Assembly: GCA_017051695.1 (NCBI GenBank)
Contig: JAFIDK010000003.1
Location: 227,426-291,425 of the forward strand
Direction: 5' to 3'
Length of the DNA stretch: 64,000 nucleotides
Source of the DNA: Algoriphagus aestuarii
GTDB taxonomy: Bacteria > Bacteroidota > Bacteroidia > Cytophagales > Cyclobacteriaceae
The position numbers and the translations under genes were made by a program. The notes beneath the pieces are model-generated. The model was given only the letters and a program-made list of their open reading frames with translations, had not been told where the DNA came from and ran no database searches. Shown piece by piece: positions 1 through 9,602 of this stretch (the first letter of the stretch is position 1; the number at the start of each line of letters is the position of its first letter).

Positions 1-567
1 GATAAAGACTTTGGAGTTGACCAAGGAGTTTATGTAGCCGGGGTAAATGAAAATAGCGGAGGAATGGAAGCTGGTCTGAAAGAAGGAGATATCATTATCG
101 GTGTGGATGGTAAGCCAACCAATAATGTTTCTAATCTTCAGGAAATGGTAGCTAGAAAGAGACCAGGAGATCAGGTAGAGGTTGAATACCTAAGAGATGG
201 AAAGACTTATAAAGCCAAGGCAACTTTGAAGAATTTTGATGGGGATACTAAAATCATCAAAAAGGAAATCCCGAAAACATATGAGTTTGGAGGAATGGTC
301 TTTGAAGAACTGAAAAGTCAAGTCAAAGAAGGATTGAGATTAGATGGCGGTGCCATGATCAGTGTAGTGGGAGAATCAGAATGGAGAGAAGCAGGTGCAA
401 GACCAGGATTCATCATTACCTCGATCATCAGTGATGAAGGTAGAACCAGAGTTAAGTCTGTTGAACACCTTCTGGAAGTCTTGAATGAGAAATCCGGAGA
501 AGATGTAGTTGTTCTTGGCATGTTCCAAGATGGTACAGAATATTATTTTGAAGTGGAGTTAGATTAA
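1..567 (+). CDS. PDZ-domain protein, C-terminal part (HtrA/DegP-type serine protease)
   Basis: The reading frame is open from the first base, so the gene begins upstream of the window. The visible 188 residues hold a PDZ domain with the substrate-loop region GMEAGLKEGDIIIGVDG near residues 22-38, followed by a weaker second PDZ-like unit (ARPGFIITSI around residue 132). Two C-terminal PDZ units are the usual arrangement of periplasmic Do/HtrA proteases, which degrade or refold misfolded envelope proteins. The protease domain with its His-Asp-Ser triad is outside the window, so the protease call rests only on PDZ organisation. A strong hairpin terminator follows directly, so this is the last gene of its transcript. 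Confidence 0.75.
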   Translation, partial: DKDFGVDQGVYVAGVNENSGGMEAGLKEGDIIIGVDGKPTNNVSNLQEMVARKRPGDQVEVEYLRDGKTYKAKATLKNFDGDTKIIKKEIPKTYEFGGMVFEELKSQVKEGLRLDGGAMISVVGESEWREAGARPGFIITSIISDEGRTRVKSVEHLLEVLNEKSGEDVVVLGMFQDGTEYYFEVELD

Positions 568-584
568 TTGTGATGGATTGATGA

Positions 585-617
585 AACAGGTCGAATTGAT
601 TTCGACCTGTTTTTTTA
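585..617 (+). terminator. Rho-independent terminator after PDZ protein
   Basis: Perfect 9-bp stem CAGGTCGAA / TTCGACCTG (587-595 with 601-609), extended by A-T pairs, with a 5-nt loop and followed by a run of T residues. Confidence 0.85.
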
Positions 618-682
618 TGTCCAAACGAAGGTGATTCAATGGGGATTTGCCTAATTTGAAGGGTTAATTAACCCATAAACCT

Positions 683-1972
683 ATGAAAAAAAACTTCACT
701 CTTTTTGGAAAGATTTTGATTGTTGCCTTGATTTCTTTTCAGGCATTTGGTCAAGCTTCAAGTACCATTACCCCAATCGGCAAACAAGCGCTACCTGGTA
801 TTTCACAGGAAAGAATTGACCTCATTGATCAGATGCTTGATGAAACAGTCAGTTCAAATCAAGTTCCCGGATTGGTCGCTATGATAGTCAAAGACGGTAA
901 AATCGTGTATCATGAGGCAAAAGGGTTAGCTGATGTACCCAGCGGGTCGGCTATGGCGAAAGACCAGATCTTCAGGATAGCGTCGCAAAGTAAAGCCATC
1001 ACATCAACCGCTGTGATGATGCTATGGGAAGAAGGGAAAATCGGTTTAGATGACCCTATTTCCAAATATATTCCTGAGTTCAAAAACCCTCAAGTTCTGA
1101 CTGGTTTTCGATATGGGGATACTACTTATTCTACAAGACCTGCCAGCCGGGAAATAAGGATCAGGGATTTACTCACCCATACCTCAGGTTTGGGATATGG
1201 AGTTATTGATGGCAATGAGCAAATGAAAATGATTTATCACAAAGCCGGAATTGTGGATTTGTTTACAACTGAGCCTGTGAAAATATCTGATAATATCAAA
1301 AAGTTAGCAACACTGCCTCTCCACCATGACCCGGGGGCAAAGTATACGTACAGTGAAGGTTTGGATGTAATGGGCTACTTGATCGAGATCGTATCGGGAA
1401 TGCCTTTTGACCAATTCTTAAAGACGAGAATTTTTGATCCGCTTGGAATGAATGATACTGGGTTTTATTTGAACGATTCTCAGGGAGATCGTTTGGTGAC
1501 GGTTCACCATAAAGTAAATGGAAAATGGGAAGCTTATCCTGTCACTTTTTATGATACCAACTATCCAAAAACCGGTGCTAAAACATTTTTCTCTGGAGGA
1601 GCAGGTTTGTCATCTACAGCTTTGGATTATGCTAGGTTTTTGCAAATGTATTTGAATGGAGGAACTTACAATGGGGCAAAAATATTGAGCTCTACCACCA
1701 TCAAAACGATCATGTCTAACCAAGTCGGTGATTTGTTAGGGGATGGAGGAAAAGATTATGGTCTTGCTTTTGGGCTGGTAGATGAAATTGGAGTAGCCAA
1801 AGGAGGTTTAGGGAGTCTAGGAACCTTTGATTGGGGAGGCTATTTCAATACCCAATATTTTGCGGATCCGGTAACGAAGACCATTGGTATTTTAATGAAA
1901 CAGACTCAGGGTGGTACAGGAGATCAATCAGCCTGGAAATTCAGGCAAATGGTATTCTCTGCAATTGATTAA
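683..1972 (+). CDS. Secreted serine hydrolase, beta-lactamase/PBP4 (class C-like) family
   Basis: A 429-residue protein with a signal peptide (residues 1-24, ending AFGQ). It has the SxxK nucleophile motif SQSK at 101-104 and the second-motif tyrosine in YSE at 223-225. The segment THTSGLGYG near 166-174 is typical of the beta-lactamase-related (PF00144) family. These periplasmic enzymes include esterases, D-amino-acid peptidases and peptidoglycan-modifying enzymes; true beta-lactamase activity is uncommon, and the substrate cannot be read from sequence. It stands alone between two terminators. The start is supported by the signal peptide directly at the ATG. Confidence 0.88.
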   Translation: MKKNFTLFGKILIVALISFQAFGQASSTITPIGKQALPGISQERIDLIDQMLDETVSSNQVPGLVAMIVKDGKIVYHEAKGLADVPSGSAMAKDQIFRIASQSKAITSTAVMMLWEEGKIGLDDPISKYIPEFKNPQVLTGFRYGDTTYSTRPASREIRIRDLLTHTSGLGYGVIDGNEQMKMIYHKAGIVDLFTTEPVKISDNIKKLATLPLHHDPGAKYTYSEGLDVMGYLIEIVSGMPFDQFLKTRIFDPLGMNDTGFYLNDSQGDRLVTVHHKVNGKWEAYPVTFYDTNYPKTGAKTFFSGGAGLSSTALDYARFLQMYLNGGTYNGAKILSSTTIKTIMSNQVGDLLGDGGKDYGLAFGLVDEIGVAKGGLGSLGTFDWGGYFNTQYFADPVTKTIGILMKQTQGGTGDQSAWKFRQMVFSAID

Positions 1973-2008
1973 AAAAAATGGGTAACGATTTCGTTACCCA
2001 TTTTTTTT
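1971..2008. terminator. Bidirectional terminator between convergent genes
   Basis: Hairpin with arms ATGGGTAACGA / TCGTTACCCAT flanked by eight A on the left and eight T on the right, so it can stop transcription from both sides. Its right edge overlaps the stop codon of the SulP gene (2007-2009). Confidence 0.88.
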
Positions 2009-3536
2009 AGATTTTATCCACTGCAAGTTTGTAATTCGGATCTTCGATTACATTGATATCAATCAGTGCATCAGCATTTTCAAGAAGCTTTCTACAGTCA
2101 GGACTTAGGTGTTTCAAGTGGATTTTTTTTCCGGCCTTTTGATACCTTTCTGTTATTTTATTCAAGGCTTCGATTGCTGACATATCTACAACTCTGCTTT
2201 CCGCAAAGTCAATAATCACTTCCTCAGGATCATTGGCGACATCAAATTTTTCTGCGAATGCTGTCGTGGAAGCAAAGAAAAGAGGGCCGAACATTTCATA
2301 ATGTTTGATTCCGTTTTCGTCCACATATTTTCTGGCTCGGATTCTTTTGGCATTGTCCCATGCAAAAAACAGGGCTGCCAAAATCACTCCTACTAAAACG
2401 GCCAAAGCCAAGTTGTGAAGGAAAGCTGTCACTAACGTCACTAAAACCATCAAAAACACATCTGATTTTGGCATTTTGTTCCAGGTTTTTAAACTGGCCC
2501 ATTCAAAAGTTCCGATAGAAACCATGATCATCAGCCCGGTCAAAGCTGCCATGGGAACTTGCTCGATCAAGCTAGATCCAAACATGATAAATACCAACAG
2601 CATGACGGAAGCTACAATACCGGAAAGTCTTGCTCTAGCTCCGGAAGATATATTGATTAAGCTTTGTCCAATCATTGCGCAGCCTCCCATGCCGGAAAAT
2701 ACTCCTGAAAGCATATTTGCAATACCTTGAGCTACTGCTTCTTTATTCCCACGACCTCTTGTTTCGGTGATTTCATCAATAATGTTTAAGGTCAATAAAC
2801 TTTCAATTAAACCTACTCCAGCGACTATTGCGGCATATGGGAAAATAATCTGTAAGGTCTCAAAAGTCAAAGGAACAGCAGGCAAATGAAAAGGAGGAAA
2901 GCCACCTTTAATTGCAGCCATATCGCCAACTGTTTTGGTGTCAATGGACAGAAAAGAAACCAAACCGAAAACCACCAAAATCGCCGTTAAGGAAGCAGGA
3001 ACTACCTTGGTTAGTTTTGGCAATCCCCAGATGATCAACATGGTCAATCCTACCAGTGCCAATAAAATGTATAAAGTGCTTCCGGTTAGCCAGTTGCCCG
3101 AACTGTCTTTAAACTGGTCAAGTTGAGACATAAAAATGATGATGGCCAGCCCGTTTACAAAACCAAAAATCACAGGATGAGGCACCAATCTCATTAATTT
3201 TCCTAATCTCAGGGTTCCTGCTAATACTTGAAGTATTCCAGCTAAAACAACTGCTGCAAAAACATATTCAACTCCATGGGTAGCTGCTAGAGAAACAATT
3301 ACTACTGCGACTGCTCCAGTGGCACCTGAGATCATGCCTGGCCTTCCACCTAAAATGGAGGTAACCAATCCCATCATAAAGGCGGCATACAATCCAGTCA
3401 AGGGCGATAATCCTGCTATAAATGCGAAAGCCACTGCTTCAGGAATCAAGGCCATGGCAACTGTTAGCCCAGAAAGGACTTCAGTTTTGTAGTCTACGCG
3501 TTGACGGAAGTCAAATAAATTGAGGTACTTTTTCAT
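2007..3536 (-). CDS. SulP-family anion transporter with STAS domain
   Basis: A 509-residue inner-membrane protein with about a dozen hydrophobic segments followed by a cytoplasmic STAS domain (about residues 410-500, including VIIDFAESRVVDMSAIEAL). The N-terminal signature around GLTVAMALIPEAVAFAFIAG (about 23-42) is typical of SulP/SLC26 transporters. Family members move sulfate, bicarbonate or other anions, often with Na+ or H+. The substrate is unknown; sulfate would suit the sulfatase-rich surroundings, but that is only a guess. The gene is monocistronic, with a candidate -7 box 63 nt upstream of its start. Confidence 0.9.
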   Translation of the reverse strand: MKKYLNLFDFRQRVDYKTEVLSGLTVAMALIPEAVAFAFIAGLSPLTGLYAAFMMGLVTSILGGRPGMISGATGAVAVVIVSLAATHGVEYVFAAVVLAGILQVLAGTLRLGKLMRLVPHPVIFGFVNGLAIIIFMSQLDQFKDSSGNWLTGSTLYILLALVGLTMLIIWGLPKLTKVVPASLTAILVVFGLVSFLSIDTKTVGDMAAIKGGFPPFHLPAVPLTFETLQIIFPYAAIVAGVGLIESLLTLNIIDEITETRGRGNKEAVAQGIANMLSGVFSGMGGCAMIGQSLINISSGARARLSGIVASVMLLVFIMFGSSLIEQVPMAALTGLMIMVSIGTFEWASLKTWNKMPKSDVFLMVLVTLVTAFLHNLALAVLVGVILAALFFAWDNAKRIRARKYVDENGIKHYEMFGPLFFASTTAFAEKFDVANDPEEVIIDFAESRVVDMSAIEALNKITERYQKAGKKIHLKHLSPDCRKLLENADALIDINVIEDPNYKLAVDKI

Positions 3537-3598
3537 TGGTTAGGTTTGAGGATCTCTTTAAAACTTAGCTTAAAGTGATGGGATTTCTTTGAGAGCCG

Positions 3599-3606
3599 CA
3601 AAGATA
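3599..3606 (-). promoter_or_regulatory. Candidate -7 box for the SulP gene
   Basis: On the minus strand this reads TATCTTTG, a full match to the Bacteroidota -7 consensus TAnnTTTG, 63 nt upstream of the SulP start codon. No convincing -33 TTG was found, so this is tentative. Confidence 0.35.
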
Positions 3607-3667
3607 GGGAAAAATGTATAAACCGAATTTTATTTGGTAATTCTAGATTGGCTGGGCTAAAAAACAA

Positions 3668-3811
3668 AAGAGGCTGTCTCAAAAGTCTATGATATTGTCA
3701 GGCTGAGCAGAGTCGAAGGCTTTATACAGCGAATAAAGCTACATTTCGATTTCGAGACTCTCGTCTCACAAGTGCTCAATGTGACAAAAAGGAGTTATGA
3801 GACAGCCTCTT
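3668..3811. repeat. 144-bp MITE-like element, copy 1
   Basis: The ends are a perfect 14-bp inverted repeat (AAGAGGCTGTCTCA / TGAGACAGCCTCTT). The interior is nearly the same as that of a second copy at 60390-60531, and contains the motif CTGAGCAGAGTCGAAGG. No protein is encoded. It lies 20 nt beyond the stop codon of the downstream minus-strand propeller gene, so its ends can form a hairpin in that transcript. Confidence 0.85.
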
Positions 3812-3831
3812 CGAAAGATTTGATTCCTTGA

Positions 3832-6800
3832 TTATTTGACAAAAAGGATTCCGATTCCGGCATCCTGCACCATTTTATTGAATCCCGGAATTTCTTGTTG
3901 AATCAAGCGATTTCCTTCTGTTTTTAATTTGTCCCATTCAGTTTCAAGTTCCGCTTTTCTCAATTTGGAACCCTCATTGATTTTCGGAATGGAGCTATTT
4001 GATTGATTGATCACATAGAAATAATTTGCAGTGAATTTGTTGGGAAAGTTTTCGACATCGTCATAGGCTTTTGATTTCCGTTGGATCATTGATTCATCCC
4101 ACTTTTTAAGTGCATTTAGCAATTTTTGTCCAGCTTCATCAATGGCTGAGTATTTCGGATTTCCATCTATTTTCTTAAGGAAAGAGGCTAACTGGTCTTG
4201 ATACTCTTTTTCTTTGTTGACCATGTCGTGCATGATTGTGAGCTTTTGCTCCATTTCCGACATCAATTCATGGTATTCCTGATACTGAGAATCAGTTATT
4301 TCATACAATGGGTTTTTCAAAATAGTCGCGGTGGTTTCTGCATTTCCGGTTTCGGTTGTGAGTAGAACTTTGTACTCGCCAGGAATTGCCGTATGTCCAC
4401 TATAACTTGCTTCTATGTATGCCCCATCGACACCAGGAAGCGTTGGGTATTTTAAATTCCAGACAAAGCGATTGATTCCTTTTTTCTTTGATATGACAGG
4501 CTCAGGAGAAGGGCCCCCAGCATATGAATTAAAGGAGTCATCTTTTTTGGAAGTAAAAGACCGGACTAGTTCTCCTTTTGAGTCTCGTATTTCCAAAGTC
4601 AGATCCGTGGAATCGGAAAAATCATTTGGAAGATGATAATAAATGACCAATCCATTGGCAGGATTGACGCCGGCAAAATCGTCTGTTCCGTCAAAATTCT
4701 CAATGTTTCCGTTCATGGGACTGTACCAATTCCCTAAAATGGTCTCCTCAGGAGAGTAGATATGGGCTTGACTAACTTCTTTTCTTGCTTCTCTCACCAG
4801 GTTTAAATCATCCAAGATCCAAAATGACCTTCCAGCTGTGGCTACGATTAAATCACCATGAGCCTGGATCAAGTCAGTGATAGGGGTGATGGGTAGGTTT
4901 AACTGAAAGTTTTCCCAAGTACCGCCATCATCTCTGGATAGGTACATTCCTGACTCAGTACCTGCATATAACAAACCCTTCACTTGTGTATCTTCTCTCA
5001 CTACTCTTGTGAATGCTCCATAGGGAATATTGGAACTGATGTTAGTCCAGGTCTTTCCATAATTGGTTGTCTTATAGAGTCCAGGTGTTTTATCATCAAA
5101 TTTATACCGTGTAGTAGCAATGTAGGCGGTGGCAGGATCATGTGGGGAAACTTCAATGGCGTTGATTAAGCATTCTTTCAATACTTTTGGTGTGACGTTT
5201 TCCCAGTTTTTACCTCCGTCTTTTGTTAAAAAAACGAATCCATCATCCGAACCTGTCCATATTGTTCCTCGCTCATGAGGGGACTCTTTAACATAGGCAA
5301 GGGTTCCGTAGTTTTCCGCACCGACAGCCTCATTTGTATACGGACCACCTCCATTGCCTTGCTTTTCATCTATATTTCTGGTCAAATCTGGTGAAATAAC
5401 CTCCCAACTTGTTCCCATATCCTGAGTTTTGAGAAGGTATTGTGCGCCATGGTAAAAAGTGTTTTCCTCATGCACAGATCTGATGATCGGGGCGTTCCAG
5501 TTAAAAAGGTATTTCATGTCCCTGGCCTCTCTTCCTAAATATTGGATAGGTTCAATCATGATATTGGTGCTTCCATTGGACTTCATGTCCAATACCTCGA
5601 TGGTGCCTAGGTAACTCCCTCCCAAAACATATCGAGGATCATCCGGGTCAAAGGCCAAGAATGCACTTTCACCGCCTGCCGCATAATTCCAATGCTCAGT
5701 TGTGATACTTCCTCTTCCTAGCGCAATGCTATTGATCACGACAGAGGTGTTGTCCTGTTGACCACCATAAATTCTGTATGGAAACTGATTGTCAACATTG
5801 ACCCGATAAAACTGGGCTGTTGGCATGTTTTCCTGAGTGGACCAGGTTTGAGCCCCGTCAAAGGAAATCGCAGCACCGCCGTCATCTGCCAAAACCATAT
5901 TATTTGAATTGTTTGGGTTGATCCAAAGGTCATGGTAATCACCATGTGCACTTGGTAGGTTTTCCCAGGTTTTACCCCCGTCGATTGACCGTAGTGCTGG
6001 GGCACTCATCACATAAACCGTATGCTCGTCATTTGGATCTGCAAATACTTCAATATAATACCAAGCCCGTTGCACCAATCTGTTGTCACCGCTCACCATT
6101 GACCAGCTTTCTCCTGCGTTTTCAGATACAAAAAGACCTCCCTGATCTTTATTGGTGTCCGATTCGATCAAGGCATAGACTTTATTGGAATTGGCTCTGG
6201 AAACGGAGATAGCCATTTTCCCCTTTTCTTCAGGAAGACCTTTATGGATTTTCTTCCAGGTTTTCCCTGAGTCGGTTGATTTATAAAGCCCACTTCCAGG
6301 TCCTCCACTGATTACTTTCCAAGGAACACGCTGGTGTTCCCACATGGCTGCATATAGTATTTCCGGATAATTCATATCCATGGAAAGTTCTACAGCTCCG
6401 GTTTTTTCATCTACAAATAATACTCGTTCCCATGTTTTACCGCCATCAACTGATTTATAAACCCCTCGTTCTGGGTTTGGTGCATGTAGGGCACCTTGAG
6501 CCGCTATAAAAACAATATCTGGATTGGTCGGATGAATTTGAATTCGGGAAATGTGCTGGGTTTTTTCCAGCCCCAGCTTTGTCCAGGTCTTTCCTGCATC
6601 GGTAGATTTGTATACTCCATCTCCGTGGGAGGTCATTACGCCTCTCGGAGCGTGCTCTCCCATCCCTACATAGACAATATTTGGATTACTTTCTGAGACT
6701 GCTATAGCTCCCACCGATGAAGTGGTGAAAAAACCATCTGAAATATTTTTCCATCTCTGTCCTGCATCGGTGGTTTTCCAGATTCCCCCGCCGGTATTTC

Positions 6801-6969
6801 CCATATAATAGGTGAGGGGGTCATTCACAACTCCAGTTGCTGTTACTGATCTACCTCCTCGAAAAGGGCCAATATTTCTATACTTGAGTGGTAGGTTACT
6901 TTTTTGAATATTTTGTCCATAACAGACAAATCCTGAGAGTGTCAGGAATAGGGTGAGTAAAAATTTCAT
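3832..6969 (-). CDS. Large secreted BNR/sortilin (VPS10)-like beta-propeller protein
   Basis: A 1045-residue protein with a signal peptide (about 1-18, ending CYGQ). At least nine Asp-box-like motifs run through residues about 60-720 (for example [40 protein letters not shown]), indicating one or two multi-bladed propellers. The last ~160 residues are charged and probably helical ([13 protein letters not shown] onward). Homologues are usually annotated as glycosyl hydrolase or sortilin-like proteins without proven activity, and no GH33 RIP arginine motif is visible. It is probably periplasmic or surface exposed. It is not in an operon; both neighbours are separated from it by a terminator or repeat. 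Confidence 0.82.
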   Translation of the reverse strand: MKFLLTLFLTLSGFVCYGQNIQKSNLPLKYRNIGPFRGGRSVTATGVVNDPLTYYMGNTGGGIWKTTDAGQRWKNISDGFFTTSSVGAIAVSESNPNIVYVGMGEHAPRGVMTSHGDGVYKSTDAGKTWTKLGLEKTQHISRIQIHPTNPDIVFIAAQGALHAPNPERGVYKSVDGGKTWERVLFVDEKTGAVELSMDMNYPEILYAAMWEHQRVPWKVISGGPGSGLYKSTDSGKTWKKIHKGLPEEKGKMAISVSRANSNKVYALIESDTNKDQGGLFVSENAGESWSMVSGDNRLVQRAWYYIEVFADPNDEHTVYVMSAPALRSIDGGKTWENLPSAHGDYHDLWINPNNSNNMVLADDGGAAISFDGAQTWSTQENMPTAQFYRVNVDNQFPYRIYGGQQDNTSVVINSIALGRGSITTEHWNYAAGGESAFLAFDPDDPRYVLGGSYLGTIEVLDMKSNGSTNIMIEPIQYLGREARDMKYLFNWNAPIIRSVHEENTFYHGAQYLLKTQDMGTSWEVISPDLTRNIDEKQGNGGGPYTNEAVGAENYGTLAYVKESPHERGTIWTGSDDGFVFLTKDGGKNWENVTPKVLKECLINAIEVSPHDPATAYIATTRYKFDDKTPGLYKTTNYGKTWTNISSNIPYGAFTRVVREDTQVKGLLYAGTESGMYLSRDDGGTWENFQLNLPITPITDLIQAHGDLIVATAGRSFWILDDLNLVREARKEVSQAHIYSPEETILGNWYSPMNGNIENFDGTDDFAGVNPANGLVIYYHLPNDFSDSTDLTLEIRDSKGELVRSFTSKKDDSFNSYAGGPSPEPVISKKKGINRFVWNLKYPTLPGVDGAYIEASYSGHTAIPGEYKVLLTTETGNAETTATILKNPLYEITDSQYQEYHELMSEMEQKLTIMHDMVNKEKEYQDQLASFLKKIDGNPKYSAIDEAGQKLLNALKKWDESMIQRKSKAYDDVENFPNKFTANYFYVINQSNSSIPKINEGSKLRKAELETEWDKLKTEGNRLIQQEIPGFNKMVQDAGIGILFVK

Positions 6970-7038
6970 GGTTTACTTGGTGGTTGAATAGACAAAATAC
7001 TTAAAAAGATTCAATTCATCCATCAAGGTATTTAAGGA

Positions 7039-7069
7039 GAAAAAACAGCAAGGTGAAAAGCCTTGCTGT
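7039..7069 (-). terminator. Terminator of DUF6600 gene
   Basis: Stem ACAGCAAGG / CCTTGCTGT (7045-7053 with 7061-7069); the A-run on its left is a T-run on the minus strand, just past the DUF6600 gene. Confidence 0.8.
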
Positions 7070-7084
7070 ATGATGTTGATTTAG

Positions 7085-8503
7085 TTAATTATTCCCTCTT
7101 CCTGAATTGCTTCTTTGCGTGGAAGCGGTGGAAGTTGATTTTTTTGTTGGGCTGGTTCTACTGCTAGTCCTTGGTGAAGACTTCGGGGATCTTGAAGTGC
7201 TAGATCCCGAATTTCTTACCGTCGGGCTAGTTTGTCTGCTTTTAGTAGGTTGAGAAACTCTGCCCTGATTGCTGCTGCCAGTAGATTGTCTGACAGTAGG
7301 GGAGGATTGAGTTCTCGATCCACCTTGAGGTCTAGCTTGTTGGGTTCTAGTGTTTGGCTGAGAAACTCTACCTGAACTTTCTCTTCCAGAAGAAGATCTG
7401 CTTGGTGAAGATTGGGTTCTAGAACTAGGAGCCTGTGCTTTTGGGCTTTGGTTTCTAGTGGCAGGGCTAGTCGTTCTGGTTCTACCTTGCTCATATGGCT
7501 TCGTCTCAAATGAACCACCTCGAGATGAAGGAGAAGCTTCTCTAGTACCGGAGTTGGTTCTGCTTGGAGAGGCAGACTGAGACCGGGTACTTGGAGTGGT
7601 GGAGGGACTAGCAGATCTAGAGGATGGAGAAGTGGAAGTGGAGCTTCTGGCATTTCTTGAAGGAGAGGTCGAATAGGTATTTCTGGATTGTGAACGATTG
7701 GACTTAACCTGGTCTGCACTTGCGACTCTACTAGGTCTTGCTTCTACAGTTCTTCCGCGTGAATCAGACAAATCTGGTCTGTATAATTCCACACTGTTTC
7801 TAGAAACTGAAGCTCTTCCAGGAGCTTGGCTTCCTCTGACTGAATAAACAGGAATAACTTGTCTGGTTACTCTTTCCACATCTCTTCTGTTTGGTCCTGA
7901 AACATACCGGTTGTTGTTATAAACTACGGTATTATTGATTACAGTGGTGTTGTTGTAGATTTTGATCTTGGTTTTACGTGGCGCGTAATAATTATAGGCA
8001 TGATGATGGTAGATTCTATGTGATGGTAAAAATACCCAATGAAAACTTGGGATATTGACTCTAACACTAATTGATACTCCGGGTCCCAATGGCGCCCAGC
8101 CGTAGTATCCTCCGCCAGTTCTCCAATTCACCCAAGCAGGTCCCCAGTCATATCCCGGAATCCAAGCCCAGCTTTGATAGAAATCATCAAAATACCAGCG
8201 ACCGTAATGGAATGGTGCCCAACCCCAATCATAATAGGATACCCAGGTGTTTCCATAATCAGTCATCATCCAATGTCCATTGGATCCATAGGGATGGAAA
8301 TCTGCACCCACAGCTGGCAACCAAATGTAACCGTAATTAGCATCCTTTACCCAATCTCCATAAGGCATTAACTGATCGTAAAAAACCTGAAATGACACTC
8401 CATACGGGGTTTCAGCTTTTGATTGCAAAGGAGCAAACAAGCCAATACCAAGAAAGAGGAACATGATGCCTGCAATTCCTGTTTTTAAGTTTTTCTGTTT
8501 CAT
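7085..8503 (-). CDS. DUF6600-type secreted protein with long Ser/Thr/Arg/Pro-rich tail
   Basis: A 472-residue exported protein with a signal peptide (about 1-30). The domain at about 35-165 is rich in Tyr, Trp and Gly, with repeated W-x-Y/W-x-P units such as YGDWV, YDWGWAPFHYGRW and WIPGYDWGPAWVNW, which is the DUF6600 pattern. A short Asn/Tyr-rich stretch follows, and from about 230 to the end the chain is almost only Ser, Thr, Arg, Pro, Gln, Gly and Asn. It should be disordered and strongly basic. The function of the family is unknown; a cell-envelope or polyanion-binding role is an inference from the tail. The gene has its own terminator. Confidence 0.8.
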   Translation of the reverse strand: MKQKNLKTGIAGIMFLFLGIGLFAPLQSKAETPYGVSFQVFYDQLMPYGDWVKDANYGYIWLPAVGADFHPYGSNGHWMMTDYGNTWVSYYDWGWAPFHYGRWYFDDFYQSWAWIPGYDWGPAWVNWRTGGGYYGWAPLGPGVSISVRVNIPSFHWVFLPSHRIYHHHAYNYYAPRKTKIKIYNNTTVINNTVVYNNNRYVSGPNRRDVERVTRQVIPVYSVRGSQAPGRASVSRNSVELYRPDLSDSRGRTVEARPSRVASADQVKSNRSQSRNTYSTSPSRNARSSTSTSPSSRSASPSTTPSTRSQSASPSRTNSGTREASPSSRGGSFETKPYEQGRTRTTSPATRNQSPKAQAPSSRTQSSPSRSSSGRESSGRVSQPNTRTQQARPQGGSRTQSSPTVRQSTGSSNQGRVSQPTKSRQTSPTVRNSGSSTSRSPKSSPRTSSRTSPTKKSTSTASTQRSNSGRGNN

Positions 8504-8952
8504 CGCTTTTGTGGTTTAGTTAGTTTAATGGGTGTTGGAGGTTTCAGTGTCAGACGGTTTATTTAATCCATCGTTTCATTTAAGTAGATGCGATTTTTAA
8601 TAAAAAGGCTGCATGCATACTAAAACCAAAATCATTCCAAATTTCTATCTTTTGTAAAATAAAATTATTTAAGAGTAAGTAACGGGAGTAAATAAATAAA
8701 AGTTGGTGTTTGATTTTTAATGTTATCTTAAAAAATGATATCTATAATTTGATATTTATTAAAAAAATTAATTAAGTATTTGCGTGCGATACTTTTTTTT
8801 TATTTAAAGGAGGGAAGGACAATCGTATTATTTTAAAGAAGTGCTTATCTTAAAAACTATAAAAAGAAGAAATCAGTATGAGGAACCCGAAAAAAAATAA
8901 ATAAAAAAAAGCCATAAACTTTTATTTATGGCTTTCTGAAAATTTGAATTAC
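8504..8952. other. AT-rich intergenic region, no gene seen
   Basis: About 450 bp of very AT-rich sequence between two minus-strand genes. It must contain the DUF6600 promoter but no clear TAnnTTTG box was found. The only defined structure is the terminator at 8903-8932. Confidence 0.6.
8903..8932 (-). terminator. Terminator of haem-binding protein gene
   Basis: Stem GCCATAAA / TTTATGGC (8911-8918 with 8925-8932), preceded on the plus strand by an A-run that is a T-run on the minus strand. Confidence 0.8.
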
Positions 8953-9462
8953 TTATTCCGATGGAGGTGGAGATCTTCTTTTCATCACCAGACTATCGGC
9001 AGGATATGTAGCTTTGAGCATCGCCATTTGTTCTTTTGCCCAGTCAGTCAGAGTTTTCCTTTCTTCCTCTGTCATTTTTGCTTCTGAATGCAACCCTAAA
9101 TAAGTATAGGAAGGCAATGGCATTTCTTTTTCATCCACCATTTCTATGGTTTCTTCAAGTTTATGGTTTTGATAGGCCAAAGGTCTATTGATATATTCGG
9201 AAAAGTTTAAATGTCTTTTCCCATCCTCAATATGACTATTCAGAAATAACCCAATCGGCTCAATTTTGCTGTACCATGGGTATCTTGTGAGGTTAGAATG
9301 ACAATCGTTACAAGCATTTTTCAGGATCATATTCACATTGTCAGGAATGTTGTAGGATTTTGAAATATGGTATGTATCATCATTGCTAAGGTTTTTGTCG
9401 TAGGGGATAAACTGGATGGCAATTAAAATCACGAGAATTCCGATGGAAATTTTCTTAATCAT
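8953..9462 (-). CDS. Haem-binding domain protein (single CxxCH)
   Basis: A 169-residue protein with an N-terminal hydrophobic anchor or signal (about 3-19) and one c-type haem motif C51-N-D-C-H55, followed by RYPWYSKIEP. This matches the Haem_bd family, small membrane-anchored periplasmic mono-haem proteins common in Bacteroidota. The likely role is periplasmic electron transfer, with no partner identifiable nearby. It appears monocistronic with its own terminator. Confidence 0.82.
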   Translation of the reverse strand: MIKKISIGILVILIAIQFIPYDKNLSNDDTYHISKSYNIPDNVNMILKNACNDCHSNLTRYPWYSKIEPIGLFLNSHIEDGKRHLNFSEYINRPLAYQNHKLEETIEMVDEKEMPLPSYTYLGLHSEAKMTEEERKTLTDWAKEQMAMLKATYPADSLVMKRRSPPPSE

Positions 9463-9602
9463 AAGGCTGGGATTTAAAATGTCTGATGGATTTAAAATTA
9501 CTTCTATTTTTCTTAAAAAACTCTTAGGACGATTTGTCCTGTTTGACTGATTTTTAGGCTTTTGGTTTAATTCTTGTCAATAAATACCCAAAAGATGTCG
9601 GC

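Noticed and set aside
683-1972. Beta-lactamase antibiotic-resistance gene
   Set aside because: The SxxK/YSE pattern belongs to the broad serine-hydrolase family; nothing specific to a true beta-lactamase was seen.
7216-7719. Second long frame inside the DUF6600 gene (167 residues)
   Set aside because: It arises because the low-complexity Ser/Arg tail lacks stop codons in another frame; the composition is Leu/Pro-rich shadow, not a real protein.
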